From: JANMJD01 sp963828405
GTDB taxonomy: Bacteria > Actinomycetota > Acidimicrobiia > Acidimicrobiales > Ilumatobacteraceae
DNA length: 64,000 nt
Assembly (NCBI GenBank): GCA_963828405.1
Contig: CAWHEG010000031.1
Span: 2,914,001 to 2,978,000 of the forward strand
Direction of reading: 5' to 3'
Shown here: piece by piece, positions 1 to 11,602 of the stretch
Position numbering within the stretch: the stretch's first letter is position 1
Layout: each line of letters opens with the position of its first letter
Notes under the pieces: model-generated
Seen by the model: only the letters and a program-made list of their open reading frames with translations
What the model was told of the DNA's origin: nothing
The model's database searches: none
Program-made: the position numbers and the translations under genes

Positions 1-366
1 CACGAGCCGACGGGGCGGATCGAGATCACCAGTCAGAACCACAACTTCTGCGTGACCCCCGAGTCGCTCGACGGTAGGGCCACGATCACCCACCTCAACC
101 TCAACGACCACACCGTCGAAGGGTTGCGGGTCGACGGCCAGGCGGCCTACAGCGTGCAGTACCACCCCGAGGCCGGACCGGGGCCCCACGACGCCCGCTA
201 CCTGTTCGCCATGTTCGCCGCGATGATGGACGACCCGGCGGCATGGGTCGCCGGATCGTCGGTCGCCGGATCGTCGGTCGCCAGGTCGTCGGTCGCCGTG
301 ACGGCGGGCCGGATGGACGGCCTCCTCACGCCCGGAGTGCCGACGCCGGAGCTCGGGGTGGCCTGA
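1..366 (+). CDS. carA: Carbamoyl-phosphate synthase small subunit, 3' end only
   Basis: C-terminal 121 codons of the glutaminase subunit, which supplies ammonia from glutamine to CarB for carbamoyl phosphate. The frame is open from base 1, so the gene starts outside the window. Seen: SQNHNF and SVQYHPEAGPGP. The second carries the His-Pro-Glu of the class I glutamine amidotransferase triad, so the His and Glu of the triad are present; the nucleophilic Cys lies upstream. After the fold ends (about LFAMFAAMMDDPAAW) there is a non-conserved tail made of a five-residue repeat (VAGSS/VARSS) and about 25 further residues. The stop lies 3 bp before carB, so the pair is co-transcribed. Confidence 0.95.
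   Translation, partial: HEPTGRIEITSQNHNFCVTPESLDGRATITHLNLNDHTVEGLRVDGQAAYSVQYHPEAGPGPHDARYLFAMFAAMMDDPAAWVAGSSVAGSSVARSSVAVTAGRMDGLLTPGVPTPELGVA
247..298 (+). repeat. 15-bp tandem repeat in the carA 3' end
   Basis: Three copies of a 15-bp unit (247-261, 262-276, 277-291) plus the first 7 bases of a fourth. The third copy differs from the first two at one or two bases. It is in frame and encodes VAGSS, VAGSS, VARSS in the C-terminal tail of CarA. Similar 15-bp triplications occur at two other gene ends in this window. Confidence 0.9.
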
Positions 367-369
367 GGC

Positions 370-3657
<3,288 letters not shown>

Positions 3658-3660
3658 CCG

Positions 3661-4584
3661 GTGGACCTGACGACGACGATCGGGTCGATCGTGCTGTGCA
3701 GCCCGGTGATGACCGCCTCGGGGACTGCCGGCCACGGTGCGGAGCTCGCGGCCTACGGACGGCTGGGCGATCTCGGGGCCCACGTGGTCAAGTCGCTGGC
3801 CAGCTACCCGTGGACCGGCAATCCCGCCCCGCGGGTCGCCCCGACGGCGACGGGGATGATCAACGCCGTCGGTCTGCAGGGGCCGGGGGTCGAGCGCTGG
3901 CTCGCCGACGACCTCCCCACGCTCGCCCGGTCCGGCACCCGCGTCGTGGCGTCGATCTGGGGTCGCAGCGTCGCCGACTACGCCTCTGCCGCGGCGATGC
4001 TCGCCGGCGCGCCACCCTGCGTCGTGGCCGTCGAGGTGAACCTGTCGTGCCCGAACCTCGAAGGCCGCCGGGGGATCTTCGCCCACGACGCGACGCTCAG
4101 CGCCGAGGTCGTCGCGGCGACCTCGGTCTGCGGCCGCCCGCGGTGGGCGAAGCTGAGCCCGAACACCGATCGCCTCGTCGATGTCGCCACCGCGGTGTCC
4201 GAGGCCGGCGCCGAGGCGGTGACGCTGGTCAACACCCTGCTCGGCATGGTCATCGACCCGCGCACCGGACGGGCCGCGCTCGGCAACGGCGGTGGCGGGG
4301 TCTCCGGGGCGGGCCTGCTGCCGGTGGCGGCACGGGCGGTGTTCGACGTGCGGGCCGCCCTGCCCGAACTGGCGATCATCGGGGTCGGCGGCGTGCGCAG
4401 CGCCGCCGACGCGCTGCAGCTGCTGATGGCCGGGGCCGGCGCCGTCCAGGTCGGAACGGCGACGTTCGCCGACCCACGTGCGGCGTGGAAGATCGCCGCC
4501 GGGCTCCGCGACGAGCTGTCCCGGCGCGGGTTCGAGTCGCTCGGCGATGTGCTGGGCGTCGCCCACCGGGGAGGATTCCGATGA
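3661..4584 (+). CDS. pyrD: Dihydroorotate dehydrogenase, class 1
   Basis: Oxidises dihydroorotate to orotate on FMN, the fourth step of UMP synthesis. 307 aa with GTG start. The motif VNLSCPN puts a cysteine at residue 130, the catalytic base of class 1 enzymes; class 2 enzymes have serine there. The sequence resembles class 1B (NAD-linked) enzymes, which normally need the iron-sulfur/FAD subunit PyrK. No pyrK lies between carB and pyrF or elsewhere in the window, so the electron acceptor is unclear; pyrK could be upstream of base 1. The stop overlaps the pyrF start (ATGA). Confidence 0.93.
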   Translation: MDLTTTIGSIVLCSPVMTASGTAGHGAELAAYGRLGDLGAHVVKSLASYPWTGNPAPRVAPTATGMINAVGLQGPGVERWLADDLPTLARSGTRVVASIWGRSVADYASAAAMLAGAPPCVVAVEVNLSCPNLEGRRGIFAHDATLSAEVVAATSVCGRPRWAKLSPNTDRLVDVATAVSEAGAEAVTLVNTLLGMVIDPRTGRAALGNGGGGVSGAGLLPVAARAVFDVRAALPELAIIGVGGVRSAADALQLLMAGAGAVQVGTATFADPRAAWKIAAGLRDELSRRGFESLGDVLGVAHRGGFR

Positions 4585-5420
4585 CCAGTTTCCGCGCCAA
4601 GCTGGCGGCAGCCGAGGTCCGCCAGGGGATGCTCTGCGTCGGCCTCGACCCCGATCCGTCCCGATTCGGCGGCCGGCTCCACGGGCACCCCGAGTTCGCC
4701 TTCGAGTTCTGCCGCGACGTCGTCGACGCGACAGGTGATCTGGTCTGCGCCTTCAAGCCCCAGATCGCCTACTTCGCGGCGATCGGTGCCGAGGCCCAGC
4801 TCGAACGGCTGTGCTCCCACATCCGCTCGGCCTGTCCGGGAGTGGTCCTCGTGCTCGACGCCAAGCGGGGCGACATGGGGGCGACCGCGGAGCAGTACGC
4901 GGTGGAGGCCTTCGACCGCTACGGGGCCGACGCTGTGACGATCAGCCCCTACCTCGGACCCGAGGCGATCGAGCCCTTCCTGCGTCGTCCCGAGCGGGGT
5001 GCGTTCGTGCTCTGTCGGACATCGAACCCGCACAGCGACGCCCTCCAGGGCCTCGACGTCGGGGGGCGCCCGCTCTACGCCCACGTCGCCGACGTGGTCG
5101 TCAACCAGTGGGACCCCGATGGCCGCACCGGGTTGGTCGTCGGTGCCAACCAGCTCGCCGAACTGAGCCGCGTGCGGTCCATCGTCGGGCCCGACGTCCC
5201 ACTGCTCGTACCGGGGGTCGGCGCCCAGGGGGCGTCCGCGGCGGAGGCGGTGCGCGCCGGAGGCGGCCGGGGGCTCGTGATCAACTCGTCACGAGCGGTG
5301 CTCTACGCCTCGACGGGTGACGATTTCGCCGAGGCCGCCCGGCGGGTCGCCCGAACCACGGCAGACGAGATCCGCGCCGCCGCGTCACCCATCCGCGATC
5401 AAACCGACACGGATTGGTAG
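4581..5420 (+). CDS. pyrF: Orotidine 5'-phosphate decarboxylase, type 2
   Basis: Last step of UMP synthesis: decarboxylates OMP. 279 aa TIM barrel. The catalytic DAKRGD motif is at residues 93-98. This Arg-containing form marks the type-2 (mycobacterial/Myxococcus) group, different from the short E. coli type. The ATG at 4581 overlaps the pyrD stop, and GGAGG lies 5 bp upstream. The stop codon region doubles as the -10 element of the next gene, mihF. Confidence 0.95.
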   Translation: MTSFRAKLAAAEVRQGMLCVGLDPDPSRFGGRLHGHPEFAFEFCRDVVDATGDLVCAFKPQIAYFAAIGAEAQLERLCSHIRSACPGVVLVLDAKRGDMGATAEQYAVEAFDRYGADAVTISPYLGPEAIEPFLRRPERGAFVLCRTSNPHSDALQGLDVGGRPLYAHVADVVVNQWDPDGRTGLVVGANQLAELSRVRSIVGPDVPLLVPGVGAQGASAAEAVRAGGGRGLVINSSRAVLYASTGDDFAEAARRVARTTADEIRAAASPIRDQTDTDW

Positions 5421-5423
5421 GGT
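5418..5423 (+). promoter_or_regulatory. -10 element of mihF, leaderless
   Basis: TAGGGT overlaps the pyrF stop codon. Seven bases separate it from the mihF ATG, so transcription would begin at the start codon itself. No -35 consensus is seen at 16-18 bp. The same arrangement recurs before several other genes here. Confidence 0.6.
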
Positions 5424-5430
5424 GACTTCC

Positions 5431-5748
5431 ATGGCAACACCCCCGCAGCTCAACCCCGAACAGCGTGCCGCCGCCCTCGCCAAGGCCGCCGAGGCGCGTG
5501 TCGCTCGCGCTGAACTGAAGAACAAGCTGAAGATCGGCTCGCTCACGCTCCCCGAGGCGCTCGCCGCCGCCGACACCGACAACGTCGTCGGCAAGCTCAA
5601 GGTCGTCACGTTGCTCGAGTCGCTCCCTGGTCTCGGCAAGGTGAAGGCCCGGCGGATCATGGAGGACATCGGCATCGCCGACAGCCGCCGTGTACGTGGA
5701 TTGGGTACTCAGCAGCGCAGCGCGTTGCTCGACCAGCTCGCCAAGTAG
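5431..5748 (+). CDS. mihF: Integration host factor, actinobacterial type (mIHF)
   Basis: Nucleoid-associated DNA-binding protein of the mIHF/sIHF family, unrelated to HU/IHF-alpha. 105 aa. The C-terminal half carries the helix-two-turn-helix region LESLPGLGKVKARRIM followed by the conserved VRGLGTQQRSAL. It precedes gmk, an order common in actinobacteria. An upstream in-frame extension exists but is not family-like, and the ATG at 5431 sits 7 bp after a -10 hexamer. The GTG at 5422 is a weaker alternative. Confidence 0.93.
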   Translation: MATPPQLNPEQRAAALAKAAEARVARAELKNKLKIGSLTLPEALAAADTDNVVGKLKVVTLLESLPGLGKVKARRIMEDIGIADSRRVRGLGTQQRSALLDQLAK

Positions 5749-5760
5749 CCGCGGCCGAGG

Positions 5761-6318
5761 GTGGTGACCCCGCTGGTCATCGTCGTCTCGGGCCCTGGAG
5801 GGGTCGGCAAGGGGACGATCGTCGACGAGCTCGTCAAGCGAGACCCACAGCTGTGGTTGAGCAGATCCTGGACGACCCGGGCCCAGCGGCCCGGGGAGTC
5901 GTCTTCGGCCTATCAATTCACGACGGCCGATGATTTCGAACGGCGGATCTCCCACGACGGTTTCCTCGAGTGGACCGAGTTCCTCGGCTGTTACTACGGG
6001 ACACCGACCCCGGAGAACACCGACGGCCGCGACATCGTCCTCGAGATCGAGGTCCACGGCGCCCAACAGATCAAGGAGCGCCATCCGGAGGCGCTGTTGA
6101 TCTTCGTCCTGCCACCATCGCGTGCGGAGCAGGAGCGCCGTCTGCGCGGCCGTGGCGATCCCGAGCACAAGGTCGAACAACGTCTGCGCAAGGCCGAGGA
6201 GGAAGAGCCGGTCGGGATGGGCATGGCCGACCATGTCGTCGTCAACGACGACCTCGACCGCACGGTCGACGAGATGCTCGCGATCATCGCCGGTCGCCGA
6301 GGTGGCCAGGCCGGCTGA
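5761..6318 (+). CDS. gmk: Guanylate kinase
   Basis: Phosphorylates GMP to GDP with ATP. 185 aa from the first GTG; the adjacent GTG at 5764 is equally possible. The P-loop GPGGVGKGT is at residues 11-19. SRSWTTRAQRPGE and the lid region LRGRGDPEHKVEQRLRKA match the family. It starts 12 bp after mihF and probably shares its transcript. Confidence 0.95.
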   Translation: MVTPLVIVVSGPGGVGKGTIVDELVKRDPQLWLSRSWTTRAQRPGESSSAYQFTTADDFERRISHDGFLEWTEFLGCYYGTPTPENTDGRDIVLEIEVHGAQQIKERHPEALLIFVLPPSRAEQERRLRGRGDPEHKVEQRLRKAEEEEPVGMGMADHVVVNDDLDRTVDEMLAIIAGRRGGQAG

Positions 6319-6388
6319 GATCGGCCCATCCACGGTGGCCACCCCGATCCATTCACCCCGTCGGAGCAGGATTCGTACGCTGATCAGG

Positions 6389-6394
6389 TAAGAT
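6389..6394 (+). promoter_or_regulatory. Candidate -10 element for rpoZ
   Basis: TAAGAT lies about 30 bp upstream of the first rpoZ ATG, in the 97-bp gap after gmk. The predicted start near 6401 would give a short leader that contains AAGGA. No good -35 is visible. Confidence 0.4.
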
Positions 6395-6415
6395 CGATCG
6401 GTTTCCCAGACAAGG

Positions 6416-6724
6416 ATGATGCACATGCCGCGTTCCCACGACTCGATGATCCACCCGCCGATCGAGGAGCTCCTCGGCCGGGTCGACTCGAAGTTCAGCC
6501 TGGTCACGCTCGCCGCCCGTCGCGCCCGGCAGATCAACTCCTACTTCAACCATCTTGGCGAGGGTCTCGGGGCGATGGTGCCGCCGCAGGTCAGCTCGGT
6601 GGCCCGCAAGCCGCTGTCGATCGGCTTCGAAGAGATCGCCGCCGACAAGATCAGGGCGGTCGCCATCGAGGTGCCCGTCGAGGAGACCGATACCGATGTC
6701 GACGCAGAGGCCGTCGCCGACTGA
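6416..6724 (+). CDS. rpoZ: RNA polymerase omega subunit
   Basis: Small subunit that helps assemble and stabilise RNA polymerase beta'. 102 aa. FSLVTLAARRARQINSYFN is the family signature, and KPLSIGFEEIAADKI is the conserved C-terminal strand/helix. Three ATGs (6416, 6419, 6425) are close together; the last has the best spacing from AAGG. The gene lies in the usual gmk-rpoZ-coaBC-metK-priA order. Confidence 0.93.
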   Translation: MMHMPRSHDSMIHPPIEELLGRVDSKFSLVTLAARRARQINSYFNHLGEGLGAMVPPQVSSVARKPLSIGFEEIAADKIRAVAIEVPVEETDTDVDAEAVAD

Positions 6725-6755
6725 TCCGGCGGTAGCTGGCGCGTTCGGCACCACG

Positions 6756-8051
6756 ATGGGCGAGAGATCGGTCGGCTCCGCGGAGTCCCTCGCCGGCGCG
6801 CGCGTCGTGCTCGGGGTCTGCGGCGGCATCGCTGCGTACAAAGCTGTCGACGTCTGTCGCCGGCTGGTCGATGCCGGGGCGCACGTGATCCCGGTGATGA
6901 CCGAATCCGCCGAGCAGTTCGTCGGGAGGGTGACGTTCTCGGCGCTCGCCTCCGAGCCGGTGCGGACATCACTGTGGGACGGGCCCGACCCGATCCAGCA
7001 CACCCGGCTCGGCCAGAACGCCGACCTGATCCTCGTCGTGCCCGCCACCGCTCGGCTGATCGGGGCGTACGCCCACGGCATCTGCACCGACCTGCTCACC
7101 AACGTGCTCGTCGCCAGCCGTGCCCCGGTCGTCGTCTGCCCGGCGATGCACACCGAGATGTGGGAGCACCCGTCGGTCGTCGACAACATCGCCCTGCTCC
7201 GCTCGCGCGGGGTGCACGTGGTCGAGCCCGACGACGGCCGCCTGGCCGGGGGCGACGTGGGCAAGGGACGGCTCGCCTCGGCAGAGCGGATCATCGCCGC
7301 CGCGGAACTGGTGCTCGGACCGAACGACCTCGTCGGACGGCGGGTCGTCGTCTCGGCCGGGGGGACCCGGGAACCGATCGACGCCGTGCGGGTGATCGCC
7401 AACCGCTCCTCGGGCAAGCAGGGCTACGCCATCGCCGCCGAGGCGGCGGCCCGCGGCGCCGAGGTCACGCTGGTGTCCACCGCCGACCTGCCCGGTCCCA
7501 TCGGGGTCTGCGTCATCGCCGTCGAGACCGCTGCACAGCTGCAGTCGGCGATGACGGCTGCCGCTGAGCACGCCGACGTCGTCATCATGGCCGCGGCCGT
7601 CGCCGACTTCCGGCCCTCGGGCCCGGTGGCGGGGAAGATCAAGAAGGACCGGGGGCTCCCCGAGATCGTCCTCGAACCGACCCCCGACATCCTCGCCGGG
7701 CTGGGCGCCGACAAGCGACCCGGTCAGATCCTGGTGGGATTCGCCGCCGAGACCGACGACCTGCTGGCCAACGCGCGGGGCAAGCTGTTGCGCAAGCATC
7801 TCGATCTCGTCGTGGCCAACGATGTGTCGGCCCCCGGCGTCGGCTTTCAGCACGACACCAACGCCGTCACGCTGGTCGGCGCCGGCGGCGTCTTGCGGAG
7901 CATGGCCCTGACCGACAAACGTTCAGTCGCCCGTGCGGTTCTCGACCAGGTGGTCGGGTTGCTCGACGGCCGGCCGATCGCCGACAGACAACCGAACCCA
8001 GATCCCCCGCAGCCGTGCGGAAGCGAAGAGAAATCCAAGGAGCAGCAGTGA
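6756..8051 (+). CDS. coaBC: Bifunctional phosphopantothenoylcysteine decarboxylase/synthetase
   Basis: Two steps of coenzyme A synthesis: CTP-dependent ligation of cysteine to phosphopantothenate (CoaB) and decarboxylation (CoaC, FMN). The N-terminal flavoprotein half shows GVCGGIAAYKA and CPAMHTEMWEHP. The C-terminal half shows GGTREPIDAVRVIANRSSGK and GKIKKDRGLPEIVLEPTPD, including the conserved lysine pair. 431 aa from the ATG at 6756, about 15 residues before the domain. The ATG at 6696, inside rpoZ with AGGAG upstream, would add 20 residues. The stop overlaps the metK start by GTGA. Confidence 0.93.
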   Translation: MGERSVGSAESLAGARVVLGVCGGIAAYKAVDVCRRLVDAGAHVIPVMTESAEQFVGRVTFSALASEPVRTSLWDGPDPIQHTRLGQNADLILVVPATARLIGAYAHGICTDLLTNVLVASRAPVVVCPAMHTEMWEHPSVVDNIALLRSRGVHVVEPDDGRLAGGDVGKGRLASAERIIAAAELVLGPNDLVGRRVVVSAGGTREPIDAVRVIANRSSGKQGYAIAAEAAARGAEVTLVSTADLPGPIGVCVIAVETAAQLQSAMTAAAEHADVVIMAAAVADFRPSGPVAGKIKKDRGLPEIVLEPTPDILAGLGADKRPGQILVGFAAETDDLLANARGKLLRKHLDLVVANDVSAPGVGFQHDTNAVTLVGAGGVLRSMALTDKRSVARAVLDQVVGLLDGRPIADRQPNPDPPQPCGSEEKSKEQQ

Positions 8052-9241
8052 CCAAGTGGACGTTCACCTCGGAATCGGTGACCGAAGGCCATCCCGACAA
8101 GATGGCCGACCAGGTATCCGATGCCGTGCTCGACGCCATCCTCAGTGAGGATCCGATGGGCAGGGTGGCGTGCGAGACGTTGCTGACCACCGGTCTGTGC
8201 GTCGTCGCCGGCGAGATCACCACGACGGCGTACGTCGACATCCCCAAGCTGGCCCGCGGGGTGATCAACGACATCGGCTACGACAACGCGCTGTACGGGT
8301 TCGACGGCAACACCTGCGGTGTGATCGTGTCGATCGACGAGCAGAGCCCGAACATCGCCCAGGGCGTCGACGCCTCCGAGGAGGTCCGTTCCGGCAAGAG
8401 TGGCGAGGACCTGCTCAACAGCCAGGGGGCCGGCGACCAGGGGATGATGTTCGGCTACGCCTGCGACGAGACGCCCGATCTGATGCCGCTGCCGATCTGG
8501 CTGGCCCACCGCCTGGCCGAGCGGCTCACCGAGGTCCGCAAGGCCGACGTGGTGCCGTACCTGCGCCCCGACGGCAAGACCCAGGTCACCTTCGACTACG
8601 AGAACGGTCGCCCGGTCCGCCTGCGGGCGGTGCTGATCTCGACCCAGCACGCCCCGGGCATCGACCGCGACACGATGATCCGCCCCGACCTGATCGAACA
8701 GGTGATCCGCCCGGTCGTGCCCGAGCAGTACGCCGACGACGACTACACCGTCTACGTCAACCCGACGGGCACCTTCGTGCTCGGGGGACCGCACGCCGAC
8801 ACCGGCCTCACCGGCCGCAAGATCATCGTCGACACCTACGGCGGCATGGGTCGCCACGGTGGCGGCGCCTTCTCGGGCAAGGACCCGTCGAAGGTGGACC
8901 GCTCGGCCGCCTATGCGGCGCGCTGGGTGGCCAAGCACGTGGTCGCCGCCGGTGCGGCCTCGCGTTGCGAGGTCCAGGTGGCGTACGCCATCGGCGTGGC
9001 CCATCCGGTGTCGATCCTGGTCGAGACGTTCGGCACGGAGAAGGTGCCCAACACGACGATCGAGGCTGCTGTCCGTTCGGTGTTCGACCTGCGACCGGCG
9101 GCCATCCTGCGCGATCTCGACCTCCGTCGGCCGATCTACCGCAAGACGGCCGCGTACGGCCACTTCGGCCGCCCGAATCCGGAGTTCAGCTGGGAGCATG
9201 CCACCCGGCTCGCCGACTTCAAGGCTGCCTGCGGCCTGTGA
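8048..9241 (+). CDS. metK: S-adenosylmethionine synthetase
   Basis: Makes SAM from methionine and ATP. 397 aa, usual length. Seen: TSESVTEGHPDK at the N-terminus (His of the triphosphate site), GAGDQGMMFGYACDET, and the P-loop-like GGGAFSGKDPSKVDRSAAY. The GTG at 8048 is chosen because AAGGAG lies 7 bp upstream and TKWTFTSESVTEGHPD aligns with other family N-termini. It overlaps the coaBC stop by 4 bp. Confidence 0.97.
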   Translation: MTKWTFTSESVTEGHPDKMADQVSDAVLDAILSEDPMGRVACETLLTTGLCVVAGEITTTAYVDIPKLARGVINDIGYDNALYGFDGNTCGVIVSIDEQSPNIAQGVDASEEVRSGKSGEDLLNSQGAGDQGMMFGYACDETPDLMPLPIWLAHRLAERLTEVRKADVVPYLRPDGKTQVTFDYENGRPVRLRAVLISTQHAPGIDRDTMIRPDLIEQVIRPVVPEQYADDDYTVYVNPTGTFVLGGPHADTGLTGRKIIVDTYGGMGRHGGGAFSGKDPSKVDRSAAYAARWVAKHVVAAGAASRCEVQVAYAIGVAHPVSILVETFGTEKVPNTTIEAAVRSVFDLRPAAILRDLDLRRPIYRKTAAYGHFGRPNPEFSWEHATRLADFKAACGL

Positions 9242-9245
9242 GCCG

Positions 9246-10961
9246 ATGAGTCGGGACGACGTGCCCCTCGTGGCGCGGGTCCTGCCCGACGTCAGCGGAC
9301 TCGACAAACGTTTCGACTACCTGGTCCCGGAAGCCTTCCGGGACCAGGTTCGCGTGGGCACGATGGTCCGGGTGCCGCTGGCCGGCCGGCGGGTCGGAGG
9401 CTGGGTGGTCGCCCTCGGTCCGCCCGACGGCTCGGTGGCACCGGAACGGCTCAAGCCGATCGCCAAGGTCCGGGGTCGAGGGCCGGCGCCCGAGGTGATC
9501 GAGTTGGCCGAGTGGGCGGCCTGGCGATGGTGCGGCCGGCTTCGCTCGGTGCTCACCGTCGCCTCGCCCGCCCGGGCGGTGATCGCCCCGACCCCCGCCG
9601 GTCAGCCGGCCGATCGACCGGCGGTCGCCGGATGGAGCGGTGTCGTGCGGCTGCCCGCCGCAGACGACCCGTACGCGGCAGTGCGCGACGCCTGTGCGAG
9701 CGGCCCGGCGCTGGTGATCGCCCCGTCGGTGGCGATGGTCCAGGTGATCGCCACCCGGCTCCGCGTCGACGGCCTGACCGTGGCGGTGATGCCGGATGGC
9801 TGGGCACAAGCGGCGTCGGGCGCCGACGTGGTCATCGGGGCACGGGGGGCCGTGTGGGCGCCCTGTCCGCGGCTCGGCGTGGTCGTGGTGGTCGACGAGC
9901 ACGACGAGTCGCTCCAGGAGGAGCGCAACCCGACATGGCACGTTCGCGACGTGGCCATCGAGCGGGCCCGCCGGGCCGGGGCCGGCTGCGTGCTCACCTC
10001 CCCGTCGCCGTCGTTGGCGGCGTTGGAGTGGGCCGGCGACCGTCTCCGGCGACCCTCGAGGCTCGTCGAACGCGACGGCTGGCCGATCGTCGACGTGGTC
10101 GACATGGACGCCGTCGAACCGTGGATCACGTCGATGCTCTCGTCGCGTCTGATCCGTCAGCTGCGCGACCACGACCGGCGAGTCGTCTGTGTGCACAACA
10201 CGCCCGGTCGGTCGCGTCGTCTCGCCTGCCGGTCGTGCCGCACGATCGCCGTCTGCGAACGGTGCGAGGCGTTCGTCGAGGAGTGGGTCGAGGGCACGTT
10301 GAGCTGTCGACGGTGCGCCACGGAACGCCCTCGGGTGTGCCTCCAGTGCGGTTCGGGGGCGATGGCCAACCTGCGCCCCGGGATCAAGCGGATGCGCGAG
10401 GAGATCGCCGCCGCCGCCGGCCGCGAGGTCGTCGAGGTCTCGGCCGCCGACGGCGACGGGGTGCCGCCCGACGCCGGGGTCTACGTCGGCACCGAGGCCG
10501 TGCTGCACCGTCTCCGTCGGGCCGACACCGTCGCCTTCCTCGACTTCGACGCCGAGCTGCTCGCCCCCCGCTATCGGGCGGCCGAGCAGGCGATGGGCCT
10601 GTTGGTCCGCGCCGCCCGGCTGGTCGGGCGGCGCGCCGAGGGGGGTCGACTCCTGGTGCAAACCCGTCATCCGCATCACCCGGTGATCGACGCCGCGTTG
10701 TACGCCGACCCGGGCCGCCTTGCCGTCGTCGAGCGGGTCTCGCGTCGGGCGCTCGGATTCCCCCCGTTCGGCGCCCTGGCGAGCGTGGCCGGCGCCGGGG
10801 CCGCGGAGTGGGTGGCCGCCACCGGCCTGACCGCGGCCGCCGTCGACGGCCGTCTGCTGGTCAGGGCCGCCGACTGGCCGGCTCTGGCCGACGGCCTGGC
10901 CGCCGCGTCACGACCCGCCGGCACCCGCCTGAGGGTCGTCGTCGACCCGCCGCGTGAGTAG
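9246..10961 (+). CDS. priA: Primosomal protein N', helicase-degenerate PriA
   Basis: Replication-restart protein that binds forked DNA. 571 aa against about 730 in E. coli. The N-terminal 3'-DNA-binding domain is present (LPDVSGLDKRFDYLVPE). The Walker B region is altered to VVVVDEHDESLQEE near residue 216. No Walker A (GxGKT) can be found where it should be, around residues 130-160. Eight zinc-binding cysteines remain (CRSCRTIAVCERC and CRRC/CLQC, residues about 327-370). Actinobacterial PriA proteins are known for this loss, so the protein is probably a non-helicase restart factor. It starts 5 bp after metK. Confidence 0.9.
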   Translation: MSRDDVPLVARVLPDVSGLDKRFDYLVPEAFRDQVRVGTMVRVPLAGRRVGGWVVALGPPDGSVAPERLKPIAKVRGRGPAPEVIELAEWAAWRWCGRLRSVLTVASPARAVIAPTPAGQPADRPAVAGWSGVVRLPAADDPYAAVRDACASGPALVIAPSVAMVQVIATRLRVDGLTVAVMPDGWAQAASGADVVIGARGAVWAPCPRLGVVVVVDEHDESLQEERNPTWHVRDVAIERARRAGAGCVLTSPSPSLAALEWAGDRLRRPSRLVERDGWPIVDVVDMDAVEPWITSMLSSRLIRQLRDHDRRVVCVHNTPGRSRRLACRSCRTIAVCERCEAFVEEWVEGTLSCRRCATERPRVCLQCGSGAMANLRPGIKRMREEIAAAAGREVVEVSAADGDGVPPDAGVYVGTEAVLHRLRRADTVAFLDFDAELLAPRYRAAEQAMGLLVRAARLVGRRAEGGRLLVQTRHPHHPVIDAALYADPGRLAVVERVSRRALGFPPFGALASVAGAGAAEWVAATGLTAAAVDGRLLVRAADWPALADGLAAASRPAGTRLRVVVDPPRE

Positions 10962-10981
10962 TCGGCCGGGCGGTCGCCGTG

Positions 10982-11578
10982 CTAGCGGCGCACCTGGAGC
11001 AGCCGGTACCCCTGGTACGAGGTGAGTCGCTCGGTCGGCCATCCCTCGGCGTCGAGCCAGCGCTGCAGCGAGTCGGAGCCGAGGTGCTTGTGGACGACGA
11101 GCACGGCCCGGCCCTCGGGCGTGAGGCGGGCGAGCCAACGCAGGAGCATCTCGTGCAGTGCCACCTTGCCGATGCGGATCGGGGGATTGGTCCAGATCAG
11201 GTCGAACGTCACGTCGTCGGCCACGTCGTCGGGGCGGGCGACGGTGATGTTGCCCACGCCGTTGAGCGCCGCATTGGCGGTGCACAACTCGAGCGCCCGT
11301 TCGTTGACGTCGACGGCCCAGACCCGGGCCTCCGGGCAGCGCAGCGCCAGGTTGACGGCGATCGGGCCCAGTCCGCAGCCGAGGTCGAGCAGGTTGCCGG
11401 TCGGGGGTGGCGGGGGAGCGAGGCGGAGCAGCACCCGCGTGCCCGGATCGAGGCCGTCGTGGCTGAAGACCCCTCGATCGGTGACGAAGCGCATCGCCAC
11501 ACCGTCGACGGCGGTCTCGAACATCCTGCGCCTGCTGGTCACGGCCGGTTGCGGATCGAAGTACTGCGACGAGGTCAT
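10982..11578 (-). CDS. Class I SAM-dependent methyltransferase, RsmC-like
   Basis: 198 aa. The glycine-rich SAM loop LLDLGCGLGPIAVNLAL and the catalytic TNPPIRIGK (NPP[FIY] of N-methyltransferases acting on base amino groups) are clear. The short N-terminus FDPQPAVTSRR matches small RsmC-like proteins of actinobacteria. E. coli RsmC methylates G1207 of 16S rRNA, but the substrate here is inferred. It converges on priA with a 20-bp gap and is divergent from def. The ATG at 11578 is the only reasonable start. Confidence 0.85.
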   Translation of the reverse strand: MTSSQYFDPQPAVTSRRRMFETAVDGVAMRFVTDRGVFSHDGLDPGTRVLLRLAPPPPPTGNLLDLGCGLGPIAVNLALRCPEARVWAVDVNERALELCTANAALNGVGNITVARPDDVADDVTFDLIWTNPPIRIGKVALHEMLLRWLARLTPEGRAVLVVHKHLGSDSLQRWLDAEGWPTERLTSYQGYRLLQVRR

Positions 11579-11588
11579 GGTGCACCGA

Positions 11589-11594
11589 TAGCCT
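11589..11594 (+). promoter_or_regulatory. -10 element of def
   Basis: TAGCCT ends 8 bp before the ATG and 5 bp before an adjacent GTG, in the divergent methyltransferase/def gap. This fits a leaderless or near-leaderless def-fmt transcript. Confidence 0.45.
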
Positions 11595-11602
11595 CGCAGG
11601 TG

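Noticed and set aside
6555..6755. Upstream extension of coaBC inside rpoZ
   Set aside because: Arg/Ser-rich shadow of rpoZ; the flavoprotein fold begins near the ATG at 6756. ATG 6696 is kept as an alternative only.
10962..10981. Terminator between convergent priA and the methyltransferase gene
   Set aside because: The 20-bp gap has no stable hairpin or T-tract.
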